Below are positions 7,462 to 16,585 of a stretch of DNA of 32,802 bases, piece after piece. A program made the translations under genes and the position numbers. How positions within the stretch are numbered: position 1 is the stretch's first letter; each line of letters begins with the position of its first letter. The stretch is from assembly GCA_030596125.1 (NCBI GenBank), contig JAUVKT010000021.1:1-32802 (forward strand), in the 5' to 3' direction. The stretch comes from Bacteroidales bacterium (lineage in GTDB: Bacteria > Bacteroidota > Bacteroidia > Bacteroidales > VadinHA17). The notes beneath the pieces are model-generated. The model saw nothing but the letters and a program-made list of their open reading frames with translations. It was not told where the DNA came from and made no database searches.

Positions 7462-10400
7462 TTAAACTGTCTCCTCACGGGAGAAAAGTTCTTTAAATGA
7501 ATCAAGCGTCCAATATACAGTTGGTATTACAACAAGAGTTAAAATAGTTGAAGTAACAAGCCCGCCAATTACTGCAAGTGCCATTGGTGACCTCAGAGAT
7601 GCGCTCTCCCCAAACCCAAAAGTGAGTGGTAGCAGGGCAAGAATTGTGGTAATACTGGTCATTAAGATGGGTCTTATTCTTTGTGACCCTGCTTCAATAA
7701 TTGCATCATAACGGCTTCTTCCTTCCTCGCGCAACTGGTTTATCCGGTCGATAAGAATAATAGAGTCGTTTACTGCAATACCGGCAAGCATAATTATACC
7801 GATATAGGCCATAATGTTCAGTGATTGCCCCAGTATGAGAAAGATCCATATTGATCCGACAGCTGCAAGAGGTATTGTAAGCAGAATAACAAACGGATGG
7901 ATCAGAGATTCAAACTGTGAGGCGAGAACCATATAAACAAGAATCACAGATAATATCAGTGCAAATGTCAGATTCGACATTGACTCTTTCCTCATTAACT
8001 CCTGTCCTGCAATTATTGTCCGGTAATCAGATGGTAAAGGTGTTTCATCGAGTACCTCCTCAGCCTGATGAACAATCTGGTCGAAGGGGACAGATTTATC
8101 GACCATTGCATATATATAGCCGGTTCTGTTCTGATTATTTCTATAAATCTCCGTAGGTGATTTTACAACCTCTATTTTTGCCAGTTCACTTAAAGGTATT
8201 GAAATTGAACCTGCTGATATAATCAGATCCTCTAGTTCAGCAAGCGAAACCTCTTCGAGTTGTATAGTAATATCTTTGATTTCGCCACCCTTTTCAAATT
8301 CGCCGGCGTCAGCTCCGGAAAGGAATGCTTGTATCTGAGAGACGATACTCTCAACTGTAACATTATAATAACCTGCTCTGAACCTGTCTATGACAATCTC
8401 AACTTCCGGGGTCCCTTCATTAAGGGATGTTGTAATGTTAAAAAGATTCTGATTTTCGGCCAGTTTTTCCTCTATCTGCAAAATAAGTGATTCGATTACA
8501 TCAAGCTCTTCACCCCTTATTTCAACAATAAACGGAGCTTCATCGGTTCCAAGGGTTGACTGTAGAGCACTCTCCTCACGGGTGAAGCTTACCTCCAGAT
8601 CTGGTATTGAAGAGATATTCTTTTCAATTAGGTTAATTGCTTCCGAAGATTGGCCGGCAGCCTCTTTGGTGAGAAATATTCTGATAACAGATGTGTTTTC
8701 ATTTCTGAAAAGGTCGGTTTGGCTGGTTCCTGTTGTAGTTGTAATGCCGGAGTGACTGTAGATCATATCTATCCTCTCTCCGAGGAGGGATCTGATCAGA
8801 TCTTCAATTTCTTCAGTTGTTTCGGCGGTTTTTTCAAGCCTGGTTCCCTCGGGAAGTTTGATCTCTACCGAGAATTCAGCCGATTCAGTTGTGGGCATAA
8901 ATTCACTTCCGACTTTTGGGAGAATCAGAATAGTTCCTCCAATGAGGATTATGGCTGCAATTATTATAATGGCCTTGTTATTTAAAATTACTTTAAGCCA
9001 TAATGAATACCAGTTAAATTGTACCGATTTGCGACTGTTCTCATTTTGTTTTTTATCCTTAAAAAACCTGGAGACCATTAATGGTATAACCAGCAGTGCA
9101 ACAAACAGAGATGAGAGCAGTGAGAAGGCTACTGTCCATGCCTGGTCTTTGAACATCTCCCCTGAAGCTCCATGCATATATATTATCGGTAGAAATACAA
9201 TAATTGTAGTTATTGTTGAGGCTGTAATTGCGCCGCCTACCTGAGCTGTTCCGGTTATGACAGCCTCTTTAAGAGGCATTCCCGATTCATGGTTACGAAA
9301 AATATTTTCCAGTACAACAATCGCATTATCAACAAGCATTCCTGCTCCAAGAGCCAGTCCTCCCAAAGTCATTATGTTAATAGTAAGGTTATTAAAATAC
9401 ATCAGGTTAAATGTCGCAATGATTGATATCGGGATAGCAAGGCTTACAACAAGAGTAGTTCCCAGGCGTCGCAGAAAGATAAACAGAACAAAAATTGCGA
9501 GTATAATACCGAAGAGGGCTGTCTGCTTTACTTCGCCAATGGCATTCTCAATAAATTCTCCCTGGTCCTGGACTGCTATAAACTCATAACCCGGAAGAGC
9601 TTTCCGGAGATCAGCAATTGTTTTGTTAAGGTCATCAACTGCTTTAACTGTGTTATAGCGTGGTTCTTTATAGATTGACAGACCGATACATCTTTCACCA
9701 TTAATAGTAACTATATTGTCGGGATCTTTGTTATCCATGTAAACAGTGGCCACATCGCTCAGGTGTATGGGAGTTCTGTCAGAGAAGTTATCCCCTGTGG
9801 CAGAAGATGTTTCCTGTTTAAACCCTACAATCACGTTTTTAAGATCATCTACCTCCTCAATTACACTTACACCCTTAACGACATATTTTAGTCCAAGTTC
9901 ATTAATAGAACCTCCTGAAACATTTCGGTTGTAGTTGGCAATTTGTTGAGCCAGGTCGCTGGTTGACAATCCGAATGCATCAAGAAGGTACTGGGTTGTT
10001 TCAATAACAACTTCACTCTCCTCTTCACCGGAGAGCTGAACATCAGCAATTCCCTCCAGCCTGATAAGTTCGTTTCTGATATAGTGTTCTGCCGATTGCC
10101 TCAGTTCATCCATATCGGTTATCTTGTCATGTTTCAAACCGATAATCATCACCGGTGAGGCATTAGGGTCGTACTGTGTGATATTAAACTCATCAAGGTC
10201 TGCGTTCTGACTGAAAGAATTAATATCTCTCTGTAAGTCGAGGAAAGCTTCATCCATATCCTTGTCCCATGCATATTCCACTATTACCTGGGCTGTTCCC
10301 ACCATTGATACAGAAGAGACGTTAATGGCATCCTTCTGTCTCATGGCTATCGATTCAACCTGGTCGACAAACTGTTGTTCCATCTCTTCCGGAGGTCTCT

Positions 10401-10560
10401 CTCCGGCTTTAAGTTCAACATAGATCCTCGGGTTGTTCAGATCGGGGAAGAGATCTGTCCCCAGCTTTCCAAAGGAGATTATTCCAAGCAGTATAATTCC
10501 CAGAACCAGCATCAAGACTGTTACCGGGCTTTCGACTGCAAAACGGGCTATTTTTTTCAT
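7462..10560 (-). CDS. RND family efflux permease (AcrB/HAE1-like)
   Basis: At 1032 aa this is a full-length RND permease: N-terminal TM (about 11-29), periplasmic porter domains, TM4 motif GMLVDNAIVVLENI with D411/N412 in the proton-relay position, and the second-half motif GIAVNDSIILIDRINQLREEG. It is an inner-membrane proton-driven exporter that would form a tripartite pump with the adaptor lipoprotein and TolC-like channel encoded just upstream. The adjacent gene encodes a second, different RND permease with an ABC fusion, so a mixed trimer such as MdtBC is possible (inference). The D-N pair in place of AcrB's D-D is common in Bacteroidota homologues. Substrate unknown. Confidence 0.93.
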   Translation of the reverse strand: MKKIARFAVESPVTVLMLVLGIILLGIISFGKLGTDLFPDLNNPRIYVELKAGERPPEEMEQQFVDQVESIAMRQKDAINVSSVSMVGTAQVIVEYAWDKDMDEAFLDLQRDINSFSQNADLDEFNITQYDPNASPVMIIGLKHDKITDMDELRQSAEHYIRNELIRLEGIADVQLSGEEESEVVIETTQYLLDAFGLSTSDLAQQIANYNRNVSGGSINELGLKYVVKGVSVIEEVDDLKNVIVGFKQETSSATGDNFSDRTPIHLSDVATVYMDNKDPDNIVTINGERCIGLSIYKEPRYNTVKAVDDLNKTIADLRKALPGYEFIAVQDQGEFIENAIGEVKQTALFGIILAIFVLFIFLRRLGTTLVVSLAIPISIIATFNLMYFNNLTINIMTLGGLALGAGMLVDNAIVVLENIFRNHESGMPLKEAVITGTAQVGGAITASTITTIIVFLPIIYMHGASGEMFKDQAWTVAFSLLSSLFVALLVIPLMVSRFFKDKKQNENSRKSVQFNWYSLWLKVILNNKAIIIIAAIILIGGTILILPKVGSEFMPTTESAEFSVEIKLPEGTRLEKTAETTEEIEDLIRSLLGERIDMIYSHSGITTTTGTSQTDLFRNENTSVIRIFLTKEAAGQSSEAINLIEKNISSIPDLEVSFTREESALQSTLGTDEAPFIVEIRGEELDVIESLILQIEEKLAENQNLFNITTSLNEGTPEVEIVIDRFRAGYYNVTVESIVSQIQAFLSGADAGEFEKGGEIKDITIQLEEVSLAELEDLIISAGSISIPLSELAKIEVVKSPTEIYRNNQNRTGYIYAMVDKSVPFDQIVHQAEEVLDETPLPSDYRTIIAGQELMRKESMSNLTFALILSVILVYMVLASQFESLIHPFVILLTIPLAAVGSIWIFLILGQSLNIMAYIGIIMLAGIAVNDSIILIDRINQLREEGRSRYDAIIEAGSQRIRPILMTSITTILALLPLTFGFGESASLRSPMALAVIGGLVTSTILTLVVIPTVYWTLDSFKELFSREETV

Positions 10561-10571
10561 GCCGTGGATTG

Positions 10572-11627
10572 CTATTTTATAATTGTGACTTTGGCATTAT
10601 GACTTAGTGTCTCAAAACCATCGGTTACCACACGTTCATTCAGATTAAGACCGCGTATTACCTCTACTTCATCACTATTTTCAAGTCCGGTCCTGATGAC
10701 CCTTTCGTTTGCTACACCTTTATTAACAATATAAACAGTCATGCCCCGCTGACGGGATAGAATTATATCTTTTGGTATTACGATAACCGAGTCGGCTCTT
10801 GAAGTAACGATATCAGCTTTTACAAACATCCCGGGTCTCATTAACAGGTTATAATTATTAATGGCTATGCTTCCCCTGAAGGTTCGTGTTTCAGCATTAA
10901 TGGCAGGTGAAAGCTGGGTTATCTTTCCTATTATAGTATCGTTGGGGAGTGTGTAATTGGTGATCCTGACAGTTTGTCCCTCCCTTATCTCTGTTAAATA
11001 TTTCTCGGGGAGATTAATATCCAGGTACATCGTTTTATAATCCATTATCCTTACAATAGGTGAACCTGATTCGACCTGAGATCCCTGCGTATAGAATGGT
11101 AATTCAGTTATTACTCCATCGAATGGAGATTCTATTCTTGTTTTCCGGATCTGGATCTGGGCGTTCTCAAGCGAATACCTGGCATTTACATAGTTGGCCC
11201 CGGCATTCTTAAGCTCTGTCAGTGTAACTCCGCCTTTTTCATAGAGTGATTCCAGTTTCTTAAGATCATTTTCTGATATTTCGAGATTAAGTTCCTGTAC
11301 TTCGAGTTTAATACTGTTTACAAACTCATCATCTTTGAGTCGTGCAATAAGCGATCCTGCTTTTACCTTGTCGCCCAGTTGCCAGGGTTTACCTGTTTTG
11401 GGATTTTTTTCAAGGTAATATGTTGCAGATATTTTTGAGTTAAGGTTAATATCCACAACAGGGTAAATGGTACCTGTTGTATTTACAAATTCTTCAATCG
11501 ATTTAAGTTTGAGATCCTCAACTGATACCGGAATTTCAACATCTGCATCAAGACCCTGATCCTGGTTTTTGCAACCGGTAAATAATACCGCGAGGCTGAC
11601 TGTTAGCAGTAAGACTGTTTTGTTCAT
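10572..11627 (-). CDS. RND pump periplasmic adaptor (membrane fusion lipoprotein)
   Basis: The 351-aa product starts with a lipoprotein signal, MNKTVLLLTVSLAVLFTGC, with the lipidated cysteine at C19. Next come a biotinyl/lipoyl-like half (near KVKAGSLIARL), a short helical hairpin (about 95-150), the second lipoyl half (TRIESPFDGVITELPFYTQG), a beta-barrel domain and a membrane-proximal domain ending GLNLNERVVTDGF. This is the HlyD/AcrA layout. It would connect the inner-membrane RND permease or permeases to the TolC-like channel. It is the only adaptor in the operon although two RND permeases follow, so both may share it. It is 11 nt from the next gene. Confidence 0.92.
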   Translation of the reverse strand: MNKTVLLLTVSLAVLFTGCKNQDQGLDADVEIPVSVEDLKLKSIEEFVNTTGTIYPVVDINLNSKISATYYLEKNPKTGKPWQLGDKVKAGSLIARLKDDEFVNSIKLEVQELNLEISENDLKKLESLYEKGGVTLTELKNAGANYVNARYSLENAQIQIRKTRIESPFDGVITELPFYTQGSQVESGSPIVRIMDYKTMYLDINLPEKYLTEIREGQTVRITNYTLPNDTIIGKITQLSPAINAETRTFRGSIAINNYNLLMRPGMFVKADIVTSRADSVIVIPKDIILSRQRGMTVYIVNKGVANERVIRTGLENSDEVEVIRGLNLNERVVTDGFETLSHNAKVTIIK

Positions 11628-11648
11628 GACAAGATATTTTGTATAATT

Positions 11649-13112
11649 TTAATATTCAATTGTTTTTACGGGAGTTACCGCTTCTTTTTTCTCAAAATCA
11701 TATAGAGTCTGGATCTTAAGATTCAGAAGTTCGAGTTTATATGATATCAGAGCGTTTGTAATTGAGAGTCGTTTTTCAGAGAGCTGATTCTGGTATATAT
11801 TAAGGTCCATACCGGTAAGATCACCATTTTCATATTTCTCCAGATTCAGTTCATATGTGAGTTGAGCATTAATTACATTTTGCTCGGCTATTTGTATCTG
11901 ATTTTTCAGGTTTGTCAGATTCCTGCACACTTTCCTTATACTAATAATAATACTGTTTTCCTCTTCTTCATAGTTAAGCTTCTGCGATTCAATTGATATT
12001 TCAGATGCTTTTATCCTCGATTTTTTCTCACCCCAGTCCCATAATGGAATAGTAAATGATAATGAAACAGATTGGTTGTCGGTCGGACTTTCATAAAGAT
12101 TTGTGAAATTTTCGTTATCACCAAAAAGGCCAACAGAGAGGTTAATGTCACCTCTAAATTCATTCATGGCCATAGTCTGTATAAGATCAAACTGGGAATT
12201 TTCAATATCAATCTCACGTTGTCTTAATTCCATTCTGTTGGTCAGGCCATTATCGATGGCAAATGATATATCAACATCTATGGTGTCAACTGATATGTCA
12301 GGCAGCACAATTACATCATCAAAAAGACTCATCCCTATTAATAGTTTAAAATCATCCCGGGCGTTTTCGAGGTTTACCATACCGTTTTCGAAGTCAGACC
12401 TCGAGGTGGCCAGGTTTAACTCTGCCTGGAAAAGCTCTTCCCTGGCTGAAAGGCCGGCATCAACCTTATTATTAATAATTGTGTAACTGTTTTGCATGTT
12501 CCTGTATGCTTCATCAGCTATCTCCAGGCTCTTCTGCTGCTGGTAAACCATATAAAAATACTGAGCAACCTGCCGTTCCATCGAGAGCTTTTGAATGGCG
12601 TAGTTTAACTGAGCATTTTCAAGGTTATATTCAAGCTCCTGTATCTGCAGTTTTGTACGATTATATGTAAAAATAGGCTGATTAAAATTCAGGTAGAGAT
12701 TATTACTGAACCCCTTTGTACGTGAATCATTATACTCACTGTAGGAGTCCTGCCACGATAACCTGTTAGTAAGTGAAATTTTAGCATCGGTGGCGACTAT
12801 TGGCTGAGAAACAGTAAATGATCCGTAGCTTGTTTTTGTTTCCCTGGTGTTCCAGCTTGATATCAGGTCATTGAATTCCCGGTTATGAGAATACTCAAAC
12901 GGATTTACAGACAGCGAGAAGTTTGATTTAAGAGATGCCCGCTGGGCATTCAGATTTTCCTGACTTCTCATCAGGCTGAATTTGGTCCTTTTTATTGCCG
13001 GGCTGTTCTCTTCTGCAATAGCCATAGCCCCCTCAAGGGTTAGTCCCTGCTGCGAAAAGAGCGCAAGTGACAAAAAAGATGAAGCTGCCAGAAATATAAT
13101 AAGCTTTTTCAT
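11649..13112 (-). CDS. TolC-family outer membrane channel
   Basis: The 487-aa protein has a Sec signal peptide (MKKLIIFLAASSFLSLALFSQ) and the two-fold repeated layout of outer membrane efflux proteins: long helical stretches (for example around 160-255 and 370-455) alternating with beta-rich segments (around 55-150 and 300-360). The length is typical of the family. It would form the outer-membrane exit duct of the pump encoded by the following genes. The gene starts 7 nt after the permease/M1 gene and is followed 21 nt later by the adaptor gene, so it is co-transcribed with both. Confidence 0.9.
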   Translation of the reverse strand: MKKLIIFLAASSFLSLALFSQQGLTLEGAMAIAEENSPAIKRTKFSLMRSQENLNAQRASLKSNFSLSVNPFEYSHNREFNDLISSWNTRETKTSYGSFTVSQPIVATDAKISLTNRLSWQDSYSEYNDSRTKGFSNNLYLNFNQPIFTYNRTKLQIQELEYNLENAQLNYAIQKLSMERQVAQYFYMVYQQQKSLEIADEAYRNMQNSYTIINNKVDAGLSAREELFQAELNLATSRSDFENGMVNLENARDDFKLLIGMSLFDDVIVLPDISVDTIDVDISFAIDNGLTNRMELRQREIDIENSQFDLIQTMAMNEFRGDINLSVGLFGDNENFTNLYESPTDNQSVSLSFTIPLWDWGEKKSRIKASEISIESQKLNYEEEENSIIISIRKVCRNLTNLKNQIQIAEQNVINAQLTYELNLEKYENGDLTGMDLNIYQNQLSEKRLSITNALISYKLELLNLKIQTLYDFEKKEAVTPVKTIEY

Positions 13113-13119
13113 TTAATAT

Positions 13120-16100
13120 CTATTTAATACTGTTTTGTTTTACCCATTTAATTGCATCACCTCTTACGGTTCTTCCATCGGAGAGATTTGAGAGTGTTAC
13201 AGCGGCACTGTCTGGCGAGAGATAATATGAACCAAGGTGATTCCATCCATGCTCAGCATTTTCAGCATCAACTGTAACCTCTTCATTACCATCATCGTGC
13301 GATACTAAATAATGAAGGTCCTGCATTGTATTGCTTTCACGGGAACTGTTCATTGACTGACCTCCTCCCTGGCCTTGCCCTCCGCTTCTTCCCCTTCCAC
13401 GTACAGTGATATAGGTATATATATCGTAATAACCCGGATCATCAATTTTTGCACTCCAGCTAATATGCCTGTCGCCTGTTCCTGCACGGGTATAAACAGC
13501 TGACTTAACATATTTGCCATAGTAACTGCTCTGTATGGTCTTTTGCCAATATTCGGGAGCCCATCTGGAGAACATCTCTCTATAGTTATCACGGTCGTTA
13601 CCTGTAATGCCGAGCCACTCTTTCAGGCGGCCGGAGGATTGTTGTTCATATACTCTGAACCCTGGATCTTCATTGTCAACAATTATCTCGTTATCCTCTG
13701 TAAACCTGGGAATTGATGTCAGAATCAGGTCATTTTCATTAGCGGCAGCCCTGTTATCTTTAATAATATCAATGAACGGAATAGCTATTTCTCCGGGATT
13801 ATTCAGTGATGTAAGAGTGTTTATTGACATCATCCTGGGTTGTGCGTCAAGAATCACGGAAATCTTTCGGGCCTGGTTAGAATCCATTTTTACAATACGG
13901 TCGATCTGGTTGGGTTGCATTCCTCTGCCTCCGGCACCGGTTATCGATACACTACCTCTTCCTGCTCCCGACACAGAAATGGTTACGCCACCCCCGCCCA
14001 TACCGCCACCTCCCATACCACCACCCCTGCCTCCGGTCCGGAACGTAATATTAAACAGTCCCTGGGTTGGTTCGGGGTTTGACGCGATAAATGAAACCAG
14101 ATAACGTGTATGATTATCGACGATTATTTCACGTGCCTCTATTTCGGTGAAGTAAAACCCGGGCTGTCCGGTACCTCTAAACCAATTATCCAGTACGGGC
14201 AACATATTAAACCCGAATTTCTCCTCTAAGTCATTACTAAGGTCATTGATATCGATATTCTTAAATTTGTTCATTTCAAGATAATCAACAAACCATTCAT
14301 TAAACTCATCAATTCCTGCTTCGGCCCTGAGAAGGTTGAAAATATAGTCGCCTTTAACTGTCAGGACTATCCTCAGGGTATCATTCGACGGATCTGTTGC
14401 AAGGAGATCTTTAAGGCTGGTCTCCCTTAGAATGGTGTTAGCCTTATCATTTTCACTGAGTCCGCCAAGAAAGAATCTGCCCATATTACCTGTACTTGCA
14501 ACTTTCTGGAGGTGTGATTCAAAAGCTGCATTTATAACAGGGTAGCTATGGGAGTAAAAATTATTCTTAAAGAAATAGAATGAGGGTCCCAGAAGATACC
14601 TGCCCGGAACTTTTGTCCGGTTACCGTCACGAAAACTGAAATCATTTGATGAGATAAAATTGTTTCTTACAAACGAAGAGAATGCCCTCACCTGGAGTTC
14701 CCTGTCTGTAATTACCTCGTTGTTTCGTTCCATTCTTTTTTTACTTCTTTTGATAGTTCTATAGAAATCGCCCCTATTTAATGTTGCCAGTCTCTCCGGC
14801 AGAAGGATAAGTGACGGTTGTACTTCAGCCCTTGTCTGAGTATTTTTTCTTTCAATTGAGTGAAAGTGAATCGGCACCTCCACAAGGTCAAGGTTTTTGA
14901 ACGGATATTCAGAACTGAAATTTGTTACCAGTTCGGTCATTACATTTGAGACAAGGTGTGAAAGAGTGTCGCCAATCTCATTCAGGTCTGATTTAAAAAA
15001 GTCGTGACCCTTATAATAATAGGCCCTGTATTCAACTGAGTCGACAATTAGGGTGTCACTCATGTAGTTTCCAATAATGAGCGTTAGTCCGGTAAGAGGA
15101 GTAGTGTTACGGAACAGTGTAAAATCACCTTCCTGTGAAGCATTCCCCTGTGATAGTGCCATCAGCGAACGGTCTGTTTTGACCTTAAGTGTATAATTGG
15201 TGAAATCAATTTTTATTCGTGCCGGGTTGGTAGGATAATAATTAAGTCCGGCTACCGGGTACCAGTGAACTTCAGAGGTTAGCAATGCATAGTCACTTCT
15301 CAGAAAAGACTGTCTTTTTTTAATCTGCATAGGGCCAATCCTGTATGGATTGTCTTTAATATTATCGTTATACCACGGGTAACTGTAAGCTTCATTTATT
15401 CCTCCGGAATAGTTAAATGTTATTGAGATTTTTTCTCCCGGGGCTGTAAGATTCCCGGAGGTTATGATCACTATATGGTTATCAACACTAAAACCGGCAT
15501 CATTCCCATTAACCATAATGTTTGAAACAGTTAATGACGGGTTAAGTGAAAAGTAGTAATCACCAATCTCTTCACCACTGTTATTAACACAAGTAAGATC
15601 TGCTCTGGCAGAGATTTCTTTATCAGAGTGTGTTAACTCAATAGTTGCATCTGTGACTGTTAAAAATGGTTTATCTTCATATATGCGGTTTGTCTCCAGC
15701 GTTGAAGATCTCATCTTTGTATTGGAGTTGAAGTCATTATAGAAGTAATAACCTGTGTAGGCAGATGTTCCCAACAAAAGAAAAAGTAAAACAACCGTTA
15801 CAATACGATGGGGTCTCGACTGAGGTAAGCGCTTGAATATAAGTGTTGTTAAGAAAATAAAGAACAGGCCAAGGGAAGTATAGAGCAGCCTGTGAGATGC
15901 GATGAGCATTATATTATCATAACCGGTTATTTGTGATTTAAGTACCGGCATACCAAACAACATATAATCGAATATTGATCCACCCCTGTGGTACAGGTAG
16001 AACATATCCAGAGCTGCATATCCGAGAAGCAGGAGAAAGGTTATTGCCTGGTTCCTGATAACCGACATCATTATATAGGCGAAACCCAGGCTGAAGATTA

Positions 16101-16572
16101 GTGTTGGTATTGTTATAATAAGCAGATGTGTAAAGTATGCACCTATATCTATAAAAGTGTTCTTTGCTATTATGTTTATTATCAGGGTTATTAAAAGAAT
16201 AATGAGATTCAGTCCAAGGAAAAGTTTAAGGATTCCCCAGGATTTACCAATAATATATTCAAGGTTTGACATGGGTCTTGTGTAAAGAACCTCATTAGTG
16301 TCGAGTTTTTTATCTTTTTTAAGAAAGTCGGATGCCAGAAATACAATAATAAGAGCCTGTGCTATATTGAGAAGATACAGGTTCATCTGTGGCAGGGAGG
16401 AGGGTATTGAGAGGAATGCCCACTGTTCATCACCGATCGGGCTGAACAGACCGATATTCATCATAGTAAGTATAAACAGTGCCCCGATTGAAAATAATCT
16501 GAATAGCCAGCTTCTGCGAAGAGTTTTAGCTTCATACCTGGCAACTGTTCTGATATTATGTAGTGAAATCAT
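13120..16572 (-). CDS. ABC-2 permease fused to M1-peptidase-like and golvesin-like domains
   Basis: This is a 1150-aa fusion. Residues 1-280 hold about seven TM helices in ABC-2 permease style (ending near LLFLLLGTSAYTGYY). From about 300 there is a beta-rich region like the N-terminal domain of M1 aminopeptidases, then an alpha-rich region (about 540-830) like the M1 peptidase domain. No HEXXH zinc motif is present anywhere, so peptidase activity is unlikely. A Gly-rich tract (GGRGGGMGGGGMGGGG) lies near 845-865. The last 150 residues, with YGKYVKSAVYTRAG, GYYDIYTYI, WNHLGSYYLSPDSAAVTLSN and GDAIKWVK, resemble golvesin-C/xanthan-lyase-type beta domains. The ATPase gene 13 nt upstream is its likely motor. 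ABC permease/M1 fusions are known in Bacteroidota; their role is unclear to me. Confidence 0.85.
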   Translation of the reverse strand: MISLHNIRTVARYEAKTLRRSWLFRLFSIGALFILTMMNIGLFSPIGDEQWAFLSIPSSLPQMNLYLLNIAQALIIVFLASDFLKKDKKLDTNEVLYTRPMSNLEYIIGKSWGILKLFLGLNLIILLITLIINIIAKNTFIDIGAYFTHLLIITIPTLIFSLGFAYIMMSVIRNQAITFLLLLGYAALDMFYLYHRGGSIFDYMLFGMPVLKSQITGYDNIMLIASHRLLYTSLGLFFIFLTTLIFKRLPQSRPHRIVTVVLLFLLLGTSAYTGYYFYNDFNSNTKMRSSTLETNRIYEDKPFLTVTDATIELTHSDKEISARADLTCVNNSGEEIGDYYFSLNPSLTVSNIMVNGNDAGFSVDNHIVIITSGNLTAPGEKISITFNYSGGINEAYSYPWYNDNIKDNPYRIGPMQIKKRQSFLRSDYALLTSEVHWYPVAGLNYYPTNPARIKIDFTNYTLKVKTDRSLMALSQGNASQEGDFTLFRNTTPLTGLTLIIGNYMSDTLIVDSVEYRAYYYKGHDFFKSDLNEIGDTLSHLVSNVMTELVTNFSSEYPFKNLDLVEVPIHFHSIERKNTQTRAEVQPSLILLPERLATLNRGDFYRTIKRSKKRMERNNEVITDRELQVRAFSSFVRNNFISSNDFSFRDGNRTKVPGRYLLGPSFYFFKNNFYSHSYPVINAAFESHLQKVASTGNMGRFFLGGLSENDKANTILRETSLKDLLATDPSNDTLRIVLTVKGDYIFNLLRAEAGIDEFNEWFVDYLEMNKFKNIDINDLSNDLEEKFGFNMLPVLDNWFRGTGQPGFYFTEIEAREIIVDNHTRYLVSFIASNPEPTQGLFNITFRTGGRGGGMGGGGMGGGGVTISVSGAGRGSVSITGAGGRGMQPNQIDRIVKMDSNQARKISVILDAQPRMMSINTLTSLNNPGEIAIPFIDIIKDNRAAANENDLILTSIPRFTEDNEIIVDNEDPGFRVYEQQSSGRLKEWLGITGNDRDNYREMFSRWAPEYWQKTIQSSYYGKYVKSAVYTRAGTGDRHISWSAKIDDPGYYDIYTYITVRGRGRSGGQGQGGGQSMNSSRESNTMQDLHYLVSHDDGNEEVTVDAENAEHGWNHLGSYYLSPDSAAVTLSNLSDGRTVRGDAIKWVKQNSIK

Positions 16573-16585
16573 GATAAATCTGTTT

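Noticed and set aside
13607-14104. A 165-codon plus-strand frame with a Pro-rich stretch
   Set aside because: It is the antisense of the Gly-rich tract of the permease/M1 gene.
13120-16572. Calling the M1-like region an active aminopeptidase
   Set aside because: No HEXXH zinc-binding motif is present in the 1150 residues.
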